From Micromonospora tarensis (GTDB taxonomy: Bacteria > Actinomycetota > Actinomycetes > Mycobacteriales > Micromonosporaceae), in contig NZ_JAEVHL010000020.1 in assembly GCF_016803395.1 (NCBI RefSeq), positions 1 through 53,492 on the forward strand: a stretch of 53,492 nucleotides of DNA. The letters are read 5' to 3'. A model generated the notes under the pieces. It was not told the origin of the DNA and did not search any database. It worked only from the letters and a program-made list of their open reading frames with translations. Below, piece after piece: positions 34,811 to 43,493 of the stretch (positions within the stretch are counted from its first letter, which is position 1; each line of letters opens with the position of its first letter). The position numbers and the translations under genes are program-made.

Positions 34811-35278
34811 TCAGCCCTCGGCGTCGTGACCGGTTGCCGGGAGGCTCGCCACACCAACGCCGAGCGCCTCCCGGAAGTCCCGGTAGCGGTCGGGGCCGAG
34901 GGTGTCGGCGAGCCGCTGCTCGATCAGGTGCACCAGCCCGTCGGAGACCTCCATGAAGGTGCGGCCCCGCTCCGTCGGCACGATCAGCTTCGCCCGGCGG
35001 TCCGCCGGGTCGGGGGTACGCCGGACGTAGCCCAGCCGCTCCAACTCGTCGAGGATCGCGCCCATCGTCTGCTTGTTGCGCCCGGCGAGCCGGGCCAGTT
35101 CACCGGGTCGGGTGCCCTCCACGTCCAGATACGCGAGGACCGCGCCATGGCGGGGCCGGACGTCGTCGAACCCCTGCTCGGCCGAGCGTCGGAAGATCTC
35201 GCGCTGGACGCGCGCGGAGAGTTGCACGGCCAGGATCCCGAGGTCCGGGTCCTGCTCCTTCAGTGTGCTGCGCTTCAT
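34811..35278 (-). CDS. MarR family regulator
   Basis: 155 residues from ATG 35278. The winged HTH spans about 40-110 (RPGELARLAGRNKQTMGAIL, LERLGYVRRTPDPADRRAKL), with the wing DPADRRAK diagnostic of MarR. Dimer helices flank it. A TTG at 35290 would lie within the operator, so the ATG is chosen. A perfect palindrome immediately upstream (35285-35299) indicates autorepression and control of the divergent NmrA-like oxidoreductase. The inducer may be a phenolic or quinone compound. Confidence 0.88.
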   Translation of the reverse strand: MKRSTLKEQDPDLGILAVQLSARVQREIFRRSAEQGFDDVRPRHGAVLAYLDVEGTRPGELARLAGRNKQTMGAILDELERLGYVRRTPDPADRRAKLIVPTERGRTFMEVSDGLVHLIEQRLADTLGPDRYRDFREALGVGVASLPATGHDAEG

Positions 35279-35284
35279 ATTTTG

Positions 35285-35299
35285 GTCCAATCATTGGAC
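35285..35299. promoter_or_regulatory. MarR operator palindrome
   Basis: GTCCAAT-C-ATTGGAC, perfect 7-bp arms around one base, six bases upstream of the marR start and 78 bases from the divergent gene start. Typical geometry of a MarR dimer site. Confidence 0.7.
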
Positions 35300-35376
35300 G
35301 GTACAACTTCTGGACTATATCGTCGCTGGCGGCGACCGAGGCCCGACCTCGGTCGCAGCTGACCGAGAGGACGACC

Positions 35377-36221
35377 ATGACCATTCTGATCACCGGGGCA
35401 AACGGCACCGTGTCGCGGGAGGTGCTGCGCGAACTCGCCGGCAAGCAGCCGGTCCGCGCCCTCGTGCGGGACACCTCGCGCACCGACAAGATGGCGGGCG
35501 TCGAGTACGTCGTCGGCGACCTGGACCGGCCCACCACCCTCACCCCGGCGTTCGAGGGGGTCACGACGCTGTGGTTGCTGATGCCGATGGGCCCGCTGGC
35601 GCCGAGCCAGAGCATGAACGCCGTGTGGGCGGCCCGGCAGGCCGGCGCGGGCACATCGTCCGACTCTCCGCGATCGGCGCCGCGCACGACGCGCCCACCC
35701 GCAACGGCCGACTGCACGCCCTCTCCGACGCGGAGTTGCAGCAGTCCGGGATCCCCTGGACGATCCTGCGGCCGAGTCACTTCATGCAGAACCTGCTCGG
35801 CGCCAAGGCCGGCGAACACCTCTACGGCCTGCTCGGTGACTCGCGCGCCGGTGTGGTCGACGCCCGGGACATCGCCGCCGCGGGGGCCGCGATCCTCGCC
35901 GCGCCCCGGCAGCACGAGAACATGGTCTACACGCCCACCGGGCCGGAGAGCATCAGCCTGGACCAGGCGGCTGACGAGATCGCCCGGGCGACCGGCCAGC
36001 CGGTGCGGTACGTGCCGCAGAGCCCGGAACAGGCGCGCGACGGCCTGCTCCAGGCCGGCCTCGACCAGTGGTCGGCAGAGGTCCTCGCCGAGTACCGGGT
36101 CGCCTACGGCTCCGGGTGGGGTGACTTCACCAACGACCACGTCGCCCGGATCACCGGCCGGCAGCCGCGGACCTTCGCCGAGTTCGTCCGCGACCACCGC
36201 GAGCACTTCGCCAGCGCCTGA
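35377..36221 (+). pseudogene. NmrA-like NAD(P)-binding oxidoreductase, frameshifted as sequenced
   Basis: ATG 35377 follows GAGAGG. It opens with a Rossmann fold, MTILITGANGTVSREVLREL, VRALVRDTSRTDKM and VVGDLDRP, then the frame breaks near 35648. One added C (GGCGCGGGC to GGCGCCGGGC) joins AAR-QAGAG to HIVRLSAIGAAHDAPTRNGR, followed by SGIPWTILRPSHFMQNLL and a normal C-terminus ending at 36221. Repaired length about 281 residues, as in NmrA/QorB-type quinone reductases. Divergent from marR and probably induced with it against electrophiles. Confidence 0.83.
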
Positions 36222-36241
36222 TCCGGTGGTCGTTCGGCGCG

Positions 36242-36273
36242 GTGCCCTCCGGTGCGGTCACACCGGAGGGCAC
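36242..36273. terminator. Bidirectional stem-loop terminator
   Basis: Perfect 13-bp arms GTGCCCTCCGGTG and complement with a six-base loop, between the convergent NmrA-like and 36293 genes. Confidence 0.75.
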
Positions 36274-36292
36274 GCCGGGTGGCTGGTGGAGG

Positions 36293-36832
36293 TCAGCGCG
36301 ACGCCTGACGTGTCGCGGCCCGCGACAGCGGACCGACGTCCGAGTGGCGACCGGGGCGCAGCGCGGCATGCCGCTGCCCGGGGCCGGCACCGTCCCGAGT
36401 GGCCAGCGCATCGGCCACCGCTCCGGTGGCGAACGCGTAGATGGACTTGTGCAGCACGTCGATCGCGAGTTCCGGGCGTGGCCAGGTCTGTGGGGGTGCC
36501 CCCACCCCGGTGGCGTTCTCCAGGATCTGGTCGTTGCTCAGCCGCAGCACGGTGAACATTCCCGAGGCCCAGGGACCCCGCAGCCCGGCCTGCGCCATCA
36601 CGCTGCGCAGCACGCCGACCAACGCGCCCTGGCCGTAGTGCATCGCCAGGTTCTGCCACCGGGGCTGCTGGCCGCGCGATTCCGGCAGGCCGGTGAGGCG
36701 TGCCAGAACCCGGGCTGGCACGTAGGAGTCGGGACGACCGGTCACCCGCTGCTCCACCTTCTCAGCGGCCGTCATCACCGCCGCGCCAACCAGACCCGCC
36801 GTTAGCCCCTGCCACACCGCTCGCCTCAGCAT
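36293..36832 (-). CDS. Conserved hypothetical membrane-associated protein
   Basis: 179 residues from ATG 36832 (a TTG six bases further up is the alternative). Hydrophobic segments include QGLTAGLVGAAVMTAAEKVE and HYGQGALVGVLRSVMAQAG, with a further IYAFATGAVADAL near the C-terminus. The AVMTAAEKVEQ.. opening is reminiscent of DUF1440/DUF6789-type proteins with weakly hydrophobic helices. It is divergent from the STAS gene across 204 bases. No catalytic motif is seen, and the function is unknown. Confidence 0.72.
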   Translation of the reverse strand: MLRRAVWQGLTAGLVGAAVMTAAEKVEQRVTGRPDSYVPARVLARLTGLPESRGQQPRWQNLAMHYGQGALVGVLRSVMAQAGLRGPWASGMFTVLRLSNDQILENATGVGAPPQTWPRPELAIDVLHKSIYAFATGAVADALATRDGAGPGQRHAALRPGRHSDVGPLSRAATRQASR

Positions 36833-36917
36833 GCTCAAGCCCTACCCAGCGCTCGGGTGCCCACACCCGCGATCCGTCCGGCATCAACAGTCATCCAACT
36901 TGCTCCTGACGGTCTTG

Positions 36918-36942
36918 GTTTACCCCCTTTCGCGGCGGGTAC
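36918..36942 (+). promoter_or_regulatory. Sigma-B-family stress promoter
   Basis: GTTT (36918-36921), 15-base spacer, GGGTAC (36937-36942): a near-perfect match to the actinobacterial stress sigma (SigB/SigF type) consensus GTTT-N14-16-GGGTA(T/C), about 95 bases before the STAS gene. It predicts stress induction of the STAS, ferritin-like and hemerythrin genes. Confidence 0.7.
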
Positions 36943-37036
36943 GGTGAAGATCGGGTCAAGACATGCGCCCTCCATTGGTCATCCTGCCGGCACACCTGCG
37001 GCTTGGGGTCATCCTCATCGAGGGCGGAGGCAGCAG

Positions 37037-37552
37037 TTGACCGACCAAACCCCCCTTGTCCGGTCCCCGGTACCACCCCTCCAACCCGGCCGCATCAAGC
37101 CGATCATGTCGCTGACGCTGAGCCGCGACGGCTCGTTCAGCCTGATCCGAGTGGCCGGCGAGATCGACAGCAACGCCCACCTGCTCACCGAGCTGGTGGA
37201 ATTCCTCTGTCGCGCACCCCGACCGATGGTCGCGGTTGACCTCTCCGCGGTCCACTTTTTCGGCGCGCACGGCGTCAGCGCCCTACTCAGGGCTGGCCAA
37301 CTGGCCGCCCGGGCCGACGGTCGGCTGACGCTTCGCCATCCCTCGCCGTTCGTCCGCCGCGTCCTCGCCGTCACCGGAGTGACCCGGCACCTCGCACTCG
37401 ACCGCCCGTCGGAGCCGACCGGGGCTCACCTCGGCGACACCGTTTCGCCGTCACCCCGCCGGCCCGCGTCCCCCGCACCGAAGGAGAGACATGTTCAATC
37501 CACTGGATCACAAGGGCATTGCGCTCGAAAGCCAGATCCGCAACTGGCGTGA
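37037..37552 (+). CDS. STAS domain protein (anti-sigma factor antagonist-like)
   Basis: About 171 residues from TTG 37037, preceded by GGCGGAGG; ATG 37106 is the alternative but lacks a ribosome site. The STAS fold covers SLIRVAGEIDSNAHLLTELV, RPMVAVDLSAVHFFGAHGVS and LTLRHPSPFVRRVLAVTG. The phosphorylatable Ser/Thr position of SpoIIAA-like proteins (D-S-x-G-x) is here FFGAHGVS, so the usual phosphoserine is not obvious. The last 20 or so codons overlap the next gene by 62 bases, which is unusual, and the natural end may be earlier. It may act in a partner-switching stress cascade. Confidence 0.75.
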   Translation: MTDQTPLVRSPVPPLQPGRIKPIMSLTLSRDGSFSLIRVAGEIDSNAHLLTELVEFLCRAPRPMVAVDLSAVHFFGAHGVSALLRAGQLAARADGRLTLRHPSPFVRRVLAVTGVTRHLALDRPSEPTGAHLGDTVSPSPRRPASPAPKERHVQSTGSQGHCARKPDPQLA

Positions 37553-38705
37553 GCTCAACGTCGAGCCGATCGACCCGGAGGCGGTCGACCCGTACACCAG
37601 GTGCCGGATCATCACGATGAACGGCATCGAGGTCGAGGCGATCAATTTCCAGCACCAGTTCGCCCGGAACTGCCCGGACCAGGAGGTCCGCCGGCAGCTC
37701 GCCTACGTCCGATACGTCGAGAACCAGCAGCAGCGGGTGGTGAACTGGCTGCTCCCGGGCATCGCCAGCGTGCTGGAGACGACGCTCGGCTACGAGCAGG
37801 TGGCCGTCGACCTCACCGCCTGGGTGGCCCGGCACGAACCGGACCCCTATCTGAAGCAGGCGTACGAGTTCGGCGTGCTGGAGGACTTCGACCACCTGTA
37901 CCGCTACGCCAACCTCTACGAGATGGTCGAGCGCCGCAAGGCGGAGAAGATCGTCGACGGTCTCACCGAGGTCATGCCCGGCCGGCCGACGGTCCAGGAG
38001 CACCGGCATCCCTTCGACGAGGTCCGCACCCCGTACGACCGGAACTCGGTGGACCCGCGCTCCAAGCTGCACGCGTTGACGATCCTCTCCGCGGAGCAGC
38101 AGGTGATGTTCTACTACATGAACGTCGGCCCGCAGTACATGGAACCCATCGCCCGCCAGCTCTACCAGGAGATCAGCCTGATCGAGCAGGAGCACGTCAC
38201 CCACTACGAGTCGCTGCTGGACCCGGGCGAGAACTGGTGGGAGCGGCTGCTCACCCACGAGTACAACGAGTGCTGGCTCTACTACTCCTTCCTGCAACAG
38301 GAGAGCGACAGCCGGATCAAGGCGATCTGGGAGCTGCACCTGCAGATGGAGCTGGCCCACCTCCAGCAGGCCGCCGACCTGCTGCGCCGGCACGACGGTC
38401 GGGAGCCGGAGGAGATCGTCGGCAGCGCCGGGCTGCCCGAGCCGCTGACCTTCGAGCCGAACAAGGACTACCTGCGTCACCTGTTGGCCACCCAGGTCGA
38501 CCTCACCAAGCTCGGTGAGGGCTACGTCCGTGAGGCGCACGAGCGCTTCGAGTGGATGCAGCAGCAACTGCACGACGGCCAGCAGCCGCCGAGTGAGCAG
38601 GTCATCGACATGCACCGGGAACGCTCCGGCGACGAGTACCGCATCGAGACCGAGGGCCCGCACCCGGTCGAGGCGCTGCGCGCCAAGGGAGGAAGCCATG
38701 CCTGA
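37491..38705 (+). CDS. Ferritin-like diiron protein
   Basis: 404 residues, ATG 37491 after AAGGAGAG. Helical throughout. Two candidate diiron half-sites are visible: AINFQHQFARNCPDQEVRRQ with YVRYVENQQQR, and SAEQQVMFYYMNVGP with SLIEQEHVTHYESL, where E-x-x-H pairs are spaced as in ferritin-like four-helix bundles. It is longer than ferritins or manganese catalases, suggesting a double bundle. It overlaps the STAS gene upstream and the hemerythrin gene downstream (8 bases). Under the stress promoter, it probably handles iron, peroxide or oxygen; the exact reaction is unknown. Confidence 0.75.
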   Translation: MFNPLDHKGIALESQIRNWRELNVEPIDPEAVDPYTRCRIITMNGIEVEAINFQHQFARNCPDQEVRRQLAYVRYVENQQQRVVNWLLPGIASVLETTLGYEQVAVDLTAWVARHEPDPYLKQAYEFGVLEDFDHLYRYANLYEMVERRKAEKIVDGLTEVMPGRPTVQEHRHPFDEVRTPYDRNSVDPRSKLHALTILSAEQQVMFYYMNVGPQYMEPIARQLYQEISLIEQEHVTHYESLLDPGENWWERLLTHEYNECWLYYSFLQQESDSRIKAIWELHLQMELAHLQQAADLLRRHDGREPEEIVGSAGLPEPLTFEPNKDYLRHLLATQVDLTKLGEGYVREAHERFEWMQQQLHDGQQPPSEQVIDMHRERSGDEYRIETEGPHPVEALRAKGGSHA

Positions 38706-39279
38706 GACCGACGCCCCGCTGACGTACGGGCCGAACGAGGACGTTGTCGACCTGCTGCTCGCCCAGCACGCCCAGATCGAGCAGCTCTTCCTGCTGGTCA
38801 TCGGCGGCACCGGCGAGACCCGCCGGGACGCCTTCGACGATCTGGTCAAGCTTCTCGCCGCGCACGAGACCGCCGAGGAGGAGGTGGTCCACCCGCTCGC
38901 CCGGACGCTACCCGGCGGCGGTGGCGACGCGATGGTCGACGACCGGCTCGACGAGGAACGGCAGGCGAAGGAGACACTGAAGACCCTGGTCGCCGGTGGT
39001 GTGGACGCCGACGGCTTCGAGACCGGGATCATCCTGCTGCGCGACGCCGTGCTCATGCACGCTCGTCACGAGGAGCGCTACGAATTCCCCCGGCTCCGCC
39101 AGTTCGTACCGGCCGAACGGCTGCGCAGTCTCGCGACGGCCGTCCGGGCGGCGGAGGCGTCCGCACCGACGCGCCCACACCCCGGTGCCCAGTCGGCAAA
39201 GGGCAACCTGGCCGCCGGCCCGGTCCTGGCGGTCATCGACCGGGTACGCGACGCGGTGCGCAAGCCGTCGGAGAGCTGA
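38698..39279 (+). CDS. Hemerythrin HHE domain protein
   Basis: 193 residues; ATG 38698 follows AGGGAGGAAG. A four-helix HHE cation-binding domain covers residues ~12-140, with likely iron ligands in LLLAQHAQIEQLF, LAAHETAEEEVVHPLAR and LMHARHEERYEFPRL, the expected H..HxxxE..HxxxH..H spacing. A basic C-terminal tail (VIDRVRDAVRKPSES) follows. It overlaps the ferritin-like gene by 8 bases, so the two non-haem diiron proteins are made together; oxygen/NO sensing or iron storage under stress are reasonable roles. Confidence 0.87.
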   Translation: MPETDAPLTYGPNEDVVDLLLAQHAQIEQLFLLVIGGTGETRRDAFDDLVKLLAAHETAEEEVVHPLARTLPGGGGDAMVDDRLDEERQAKETLKTLVAGGVDADGFETGIILLRDAVLMHARHEERYEFPRLRQFVPAERLRSLATAVRAAEASAPTRPHPGAQSAKGNLAAGPVLAVIDRVRDAVRKPSES

Positions 39280-39306
39280 GTCGAGACGACCGATCGCGAA
39301 ATGTGC

Positions 39307-39341
39307 CGCAGGGCCGCCCGCGTTGTGCGGGCGGCCCTGCG
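39307..39341. terminator. Strong stem-loop terminator
   Basis: Perfect 15-bp stem (core GCAGGGCCGCCCGC and complement) with loop GTTGT, 27 bases past the hemerythrin stop, in the spacer to a convergent gene. Confidence 0.85.
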
Positions 39342-39424
39342 CGTCGGCACGGTGGGCGTGCCGGTCGTGGGCACGGTACGCGACGAACTCGCCAACCTCG
39401 CCGGCGAGTCGCCGGGCCTGGAGG

Positions 39425-40270
39425 TCAGGGCTTGCGGGCCACCCCACCGAACGCGTCGATGTCGGCCGGGGTGTCGACAGCGTCGTCCGGCCGCCACTGC
39501 GGGCACGGGACGACGCCGGGCTCCACCAGCTCCAGGCCGTCGAAGAAGCCGGCGATCTGGTCGGGCGAGCGAAGCGTGTACGGGGTGGCCCCGGTGTCGT
39601 TGTAGTCGTCCTGTGCCTGCTGAATCTCCGCGCTGATCAGGCTCGTGCCGTCGTTGAGCGAGAGGTAACTGCCGCTGGGCAGCGGCGCCAGCAACTGCCG
39701 GGCGATCGACCGGGCCGTCTCGTAGTCGGGCACATGACCCATCACGCCGCTGAGGATGAGACCGATCGGCTGCTCGAAGTCGAGCGTCTTGGCGGCCTCC
39801 GCGATGACCTCGGCCGGACGGTGGAGGTCGCCGTCGATGTAGGCGGTCCTGCCCTCGGCGGTGCCGACCAGCAGCGCGCGGGCGTGCACCAGCACCAGCG
39901 GATCGCTGTCGACGTAGACGATGCGCGCGTCGGGCGCGACGCGCTGCGCCACCTCGTGGGTGTTGTTGGCGGTCGGCAGCCCGGTGCCGACGTCGAGGAA
40001 CTGGCGGACGCCCGCCTCGCCGGCGAGGAACCTGATCGAGCGGACCAGGAACTGGCGGGAGGCCCGGGCGACGTCCACGACGCCGGGGAAGACCTGTCGG
40101 TACTGGTCGCCGGCCGCGCGGTCGACCGCGAAGTTGTCCTTGCCGCCGAGCCAGTAGTTCCAGATCCGTGCCGAGTGCGGCACCGACGTGTCGATCTTCT
40201 CTTGCGCGGCGACCTCGCCGGCCTCGGGCCGCCCGGTCGTCGGCGATTCCATGGTCACGGCGAACCCCAT
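39425..40270 (-). CDS. DUF574 SAM-dependent methyltransferase-like protein
   Basis: 281 residues. The DUF574 signature, IDTSVPHSARIWNYWLGGKD and NFAVDRAAG, is followed by SAM motif I FLDVGTGLPTANNTHE, acidic loop IVYVDSDPLVLVHARALL and GLILSGVMGHVPD. This family is much expanded in Streptomyces and Micromonosporaceae and often orphan, with unknown methyl acceptors. ATG 40270 and ATG 40252 are both possible starts; neither has a strong ribosome site. Convergent with the hemerythrin operon across a terminator. No partner gene suggests the substrate. Confidence 0.9.
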   Translation of the reverse strand: MGFAVTMESPTTGRPEAGEVAAQEKIDTSVPHSARIWNYWLGGKDNFAVDRAAGDQYRQVFPGVVDVARASRQFLVRSIRFLAGEAGVRQFLDVGTGLPTANNTHEVAQRVAPDARIVYVDSDPLVLVHARALLVGTAEGRTAYIDGDLHRPAEVIAEAAKTLDFEQPIGLILSGVMGHVPDYETARSIARQLLAPLPSGSYLSLNDGTSLISAEIQQAQDDYNDTGATPYTLRSPDQIAGFFDGLELVEPGVVPCPQWRPDDAVDTPADIDAFGGVARKP

Positions 40271-40380
40271 CTCGATCGTGTGCGTGACTCCGTCGCGGGA
40301 CCGCCGGCCGAGGAAGTAGCCTCCCGTGACCGTGCCACGCTATAGAAGGCCAAAGATCCACGCCACCCCGAGGAGACGCC

Positions 40381-40752
40381 ATGGGTAAGCCGACCCGAAG
40401 CGCCGCGGTCCTGTGTGGTCTGGGTGTCGGGTTGGTGGGTGGGTCGTTCCTCGGGTCGGCCGGAATCGTGGTCGCCGCGCTCGGTCTCGGATCGTCGCTG
40501 CTGAATAGGCCCGGAAGCGGGCCGCAGCGCCGACCGGGACCCGTCCTCGACGTCGAACTGAGCCCGCCGCCTCCTGCTCAGCCGCCGGTTGGACGCGGTG
40601 CTGCGGTGCTCTGCCGCACCACGAGCTTCGGGATCACCAACGGCAACGGCTGCGGCCTGGTGTCGTCGATGGCCTGGGTGACGGCCGTGATGGCCCGCCG
40701 GCCGACGGCGGCGAAATCCTGTTGGATCGTGGTCAACGGCGGGATGAGGTAG
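40381..40752 (+). CDS. Small hydrophobic protein of uncertain extent
   Basis: ATG 40381 with an excellent ribosome site (GAGGAGACGCC) begins a protein with one or two hydrophobic segments (SAAVLCGLGVGLVGGSFLGS, AGIVVAALGLGSSLL) and a Pro-rich linker. As sequenced, the frame continues 175 bases into the 3' end of the LacI gene on the other strand, where the codons look like antisense shadow. The real protein may therefore end earlier, and the 3' end may be lost or altered. No family recognised. Confidence 0.4.
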   Translation: MGKPTRSAAVLCGLGVGLVGGSFLGSAGIVVAALGLGSSLLNRPGSGPQRRPGPVLDVELSPPPPAQPPVGRGAAVLCRTTSFGITNGNGCGLVSSMAWVTAVMARRPTAAKSCWIVVNGGMR

Positions 40753-41597
40753 GCCGCCTCGGGGACGTCGTCGAATCCGACGACGGAGATGTCCTGCGGC
40801 ACTTGCCGCCCGCGCTCGTGCAGCGCGCGGAGCACCCCGATGGCCATCTGGTCGTTGGCGGCGAAGACGGCAGTCGTTCCCGGCAGCTCGCAGATCCGCT
40901 GCCCGGCGGCGTAGCCGCTGTGCGCTCGCCAGTCACCCAGGACCGGCTCGGGCGGGCGGACGCCGGCCGCGCTCATCGCCTGCCGCCAGCCGTCCAGGCG
41001 GGCCCGGGCCTCGGCCCAGTTGAGCGGACCGCTGACGTGCACGATCTCGCGGTGCCCGAGGTCGAGCAGGTGTTCGGTGGCCATCCGGGCGCCGAGCACC
41101 TGATCCACGCCGACGGTGAGGCTGGCCCGGGACAGGTCGCCCTCCACCACGACGAAGGGCACGCTGGAGCGGGTCCTCCGCACCACCTCCAGCGCCTCGT
41201 CGTTGCCGGCGATCATCACGACGCCCTCCACCCCGACGCGCATCAGGTGTTCGGTGGCGTCGCTGAGCGCCCGAACCGTCACCTCCGAGAGGCTCACCGA
41301 GGTGGCGAAGTAGCCGGCCGCGCGGGCGGCGTCCTCGACGCTTCGGTGGATGCTCGTCGGGCCGAACAGTGTCCGGGCCGTGCCGATGATGCCGATCATC
41401 CCGGAGCGGCCCCGGACCAGCGCGCGGGCGGCGGTGTTCGGCCGGTAGTCGAGCCGTCGGATCGCCTCGAGCACCCGCTCCCGGGTCTCGCGCCTGATGC
41501 TGGGCGCCCCGTTGATGACCCGGGACACCGTCTGGTGGGACACGCCCGCCAGACGGGCGACATCGGCCATGACCGGTGGCCGATGAGCGGCTGTCAC
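40578..41597 (-). CDS. LacI family regulator
   Basis: 339 residues from GTG 41597, which has GGAGA six bases upstream and is preferred over GTG 41621. The N-terminal LacI HTH MADVARLAGVSHQTVSRVIN with hinge YRPNTAARALVRGRSGMIGI precedes a periplasmic-binding-like sensor (DQVLGARMATEHLLDLGHRE, VFAANDQMAIGVLRALHERG, DISVVGFDDVPEAAYL). It lies downstream of the IlvD/EDD dehydratase on the same strand and probably regulates part of the arabinose locus or senses its sugar acid. Confidence 0.9.
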   Translation of the reverse strand: MTAAHRPPVMADVARLAGVSHQTVSRVINGAPSIRRETRERVLEAIRRLDYRPNTAARALVRGRSGMIGIIGTARTLFGPTSIHRSVEDAARAAGYFATSVSLSEVTVRALSDATEHLMRVGVEGVVMIAGNDEALEVVRRTRSSVPFVVVEGDLSRASLTVGVDQVLGARMATEHLLDLGHREIVHVSGPLNWAEARARLDGWRQAMSAAGVRPPEPVLGDWRAHSGYAAGQRICELPGTTAVFAANDQMAIGVLRALHERGRQVPQDISVVGFDDVPEAAYLIPPLTTIQQDFAAVGRRAITAVTQAIDDTRPQPLPLVIPKLVVRQSTAAPRPTGG

Positions 41598-41682
41598 CGC
41601 TGTCTCCGCGTGAACTCGCACTGGTGGCCCGTCCGTTCTCCCATGGAATCAGTTCCTCGTCGGCTGGTACGACCGCGCGGGG

Positions 41683-43410
41683 TCAGTGTGAGTGGCGGGG
41701 CACCGCGCTGCCGCTGCCCCCGACCAGGAAGTCGAGGTCCGCGCCGCTGTCGGCCTGGAGGACGTGCTCGCTGTACAGCCGCACCCAGCCCCGATCGGCC
41801 ACCGGTTCCGGGGGCTGCCAGGCGGCCCGGCGGTGGGCGAGTTCCGCGTCGTCGACCAGAAGGTCCAGTCGACGCGTCGGGACGTCGACCCGGACCAGGT
41901 CGCCGGTGCGCACCAGCGCGAGCGGGCCGCCCACGGACGCCTCCGGTGCCACGTGCAGGACGCAGGTGCCGTATCCGGTGCCGCTCATCCGGGCGTCGGA
42001 GATCCGCACCATGTCGGTGATGCCGTCGGCCAGCAACCGGCGGGGCATCGGCACGTTGCCCACCTCGGGGAAGCCGGGGTAACCGCGTGGTCCGGCGTTG
42101 CGGACCACGATCACGGTGTCCGGGGTGACGTCCAGGCCGGGGTCGTCGGCCGCGACGACGTACTCCTCGATCCGGTCGAAGACGAGCGCCGGGCCGGTGT
42201 GGCTGAGCAGGTGCGCGGAGGCGGCGGAGACCTTCAGCACCGCCCCGGACGGCGCGAGCGATCCGCGCAGCACCACGGTGCCCGAGCCGGCGGCCTGGAA
42301 CGGCTCGTCCACTGTGGCGATGACGTCCCGGTTCCAGCACTGGGCGCCGTCGACGTTCTCCGCCACGCTCCTGCCACTGACGGTGATGTGGTCGGTGTGC
42401 AGCAGCGGGGCCAGCTCCTTCATCACCACCGGAAGGCCGCCCGCGTAGGCGAAGTCCTCCATCAGGTACGTCCCGGACGGCATGAGGTTGACGAGCAGGG
42501 GCACGTCGGCGGTGAGCGTGTCGAAGTCCTCCAACGACAGCGGCACGCCGAGGCGTCCGGCGATGGCGAGCAGGTGGACGACAGCGTTGGTGGATCCGCC
42601 GATCGCGGCGTTGACCCGGATCGCGTTCTCGAACGCCTCCCTGGTCAGCACCGTGGACAGCCGCTGGTCCTGCTCGACCATGGCGACGATCCGCCGGCCG
42701 GCGGCCTGGGCGAGCGCGTACCGCCGGGAGTCGACCGCCGGCACGGCGGCGGCCCCGGGCAGCTGCACGCCCAGCGCCTCCGTCACGCAGGCCATGGTGG
42801 AGGCGGTGCCCATGGTCATGCAGTGACCCCGGCTGCGGGACATGCCGACCTCCGCCTCGGCGCAGTCGGCCGCGGTCATCCGACCGGCCCGCATCTCCTC
42901 GGTGAAGCGCCAGACGACGGTGCCCGAGCCGATGTCCTGGCCGCGGAACTTGCCGTTGAGCATCGGACCGCCGGTCATCATCAGCGTGGGCAGGTCGACG
43001 CTCGCCGCCCCCATCAGCAGGCCGGGAGTCGTCTTGTCGCAGCCGGAGAGGAGCACCACCCCGTCGAGGGGGTTGGCGCGGACCGACTCCTCCAGCTCCA
43101 TCGCCAGCAGGTTGCGGTAGAGCATGGTGGTGGGTCGCATGAGAGGTTCACCCAGGCTCATCGCCGGGAACTCCAGCGGCAGACCCCCGCTCTCCCACAC
43201 GCCCCGCTTCACCGATTCGGCCAGGTCACGCAGGTGGGCGTTGCAGGGTGTCAGCTCCGACCAGGTGGTGGCGATGCCGATCACCGGACGACCGTCGAAG
43301 ACGTCGTCGGCGAACCCCTGGTTGCGCATCCAGGACCGGTGGATGAACCCGTTGCGGCCTTCCGCGCCGAACCACTGCCCGCTGCGCAGCGGCCGATTCG
43401 TCGTCGACAT
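41683..43410 (-). CDS. IlvD/EDD family sugar-acid dehydratase, probable L-arabinonate dehydratase
   Basis: 575 residues from ATG 43410 (GGAGAGG upstream); a GTG six bases earlier is the alternative. Iron-sulfur and metal ligands are visible in LSGCDKTTPG, MSRSRGHCMTMGTASTMACV and the Mg-binding AAIGGSTNAVVHLLA. RNAGPRGYPGFPEV and ISDARMSGTGYGTCVLHV follow. The family splits into dihydroxy-acid, phosphogluconate and pentonate/hexonate dehydratases; the FIHRSW..NQGF N-terminus and the arabinose context point to an L-arabinonate-type enzyme forming 2-keto-3-deoxy-L-arabinonate. Not the biosynthetic IlvD. Confidence 0.85.
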   Translation of the reverse strand: MSTTNRPLRSGQWFGAEGRNGFIHRSWMRNQGFADDVFDGRPVIGIATTWSELTPCNAHLRDLAESVKRGVWESGGLPLEFPAMSLGEPLMRPTTMLYRNLLAMELEESVRANPLDGVVLLSGCDKTTPGLLMGAASVDLPTLMMTGGPMLNGKFRGQDIGSGTVVWRFTEEMRAGRMTAADCAEAEVGMSRSRGHCMTMGTASTMACVTEALGVQLPGAAAVPAVDSRRYALAQAAGRRIVAMVEQDQRLSTVLTREAFENAIRVNAAIGGSTNAVVHLLAIAGRLGVPLSLEDFDTLTADVPLLVNLMPSGTYLMEDFAYAGGLPVVMKELAPLLHTDHITVSGRSVAENVDGAQCWNRDVIATVDEPFQAAGSGTVVLRGSLAPSGAVLKVSAASAHLLSHTGPALVFDRIEEYVVAADDPGLDVTPDTVIVVRNAGPRGYPGFPEVGNVPMPRRLLADGITDMVRISDARMSGTGYGTCVLHVAPEASVGGPLALVRTGDLVRVDVPTRRLDLLVDDAELAHRRAAWQPPEPVADRGWVRLYSEHVLQADSGADLDFLVGGSGSAVPRHSH

Positions 43411-43493
43411 CAACACACCTCTCCGTCATCCGTTCGGCCGCGCGCCGCGCGGCGGTCAATGCGCGTGATTGGTTGGGTTGGCGGCGGCGCGGC

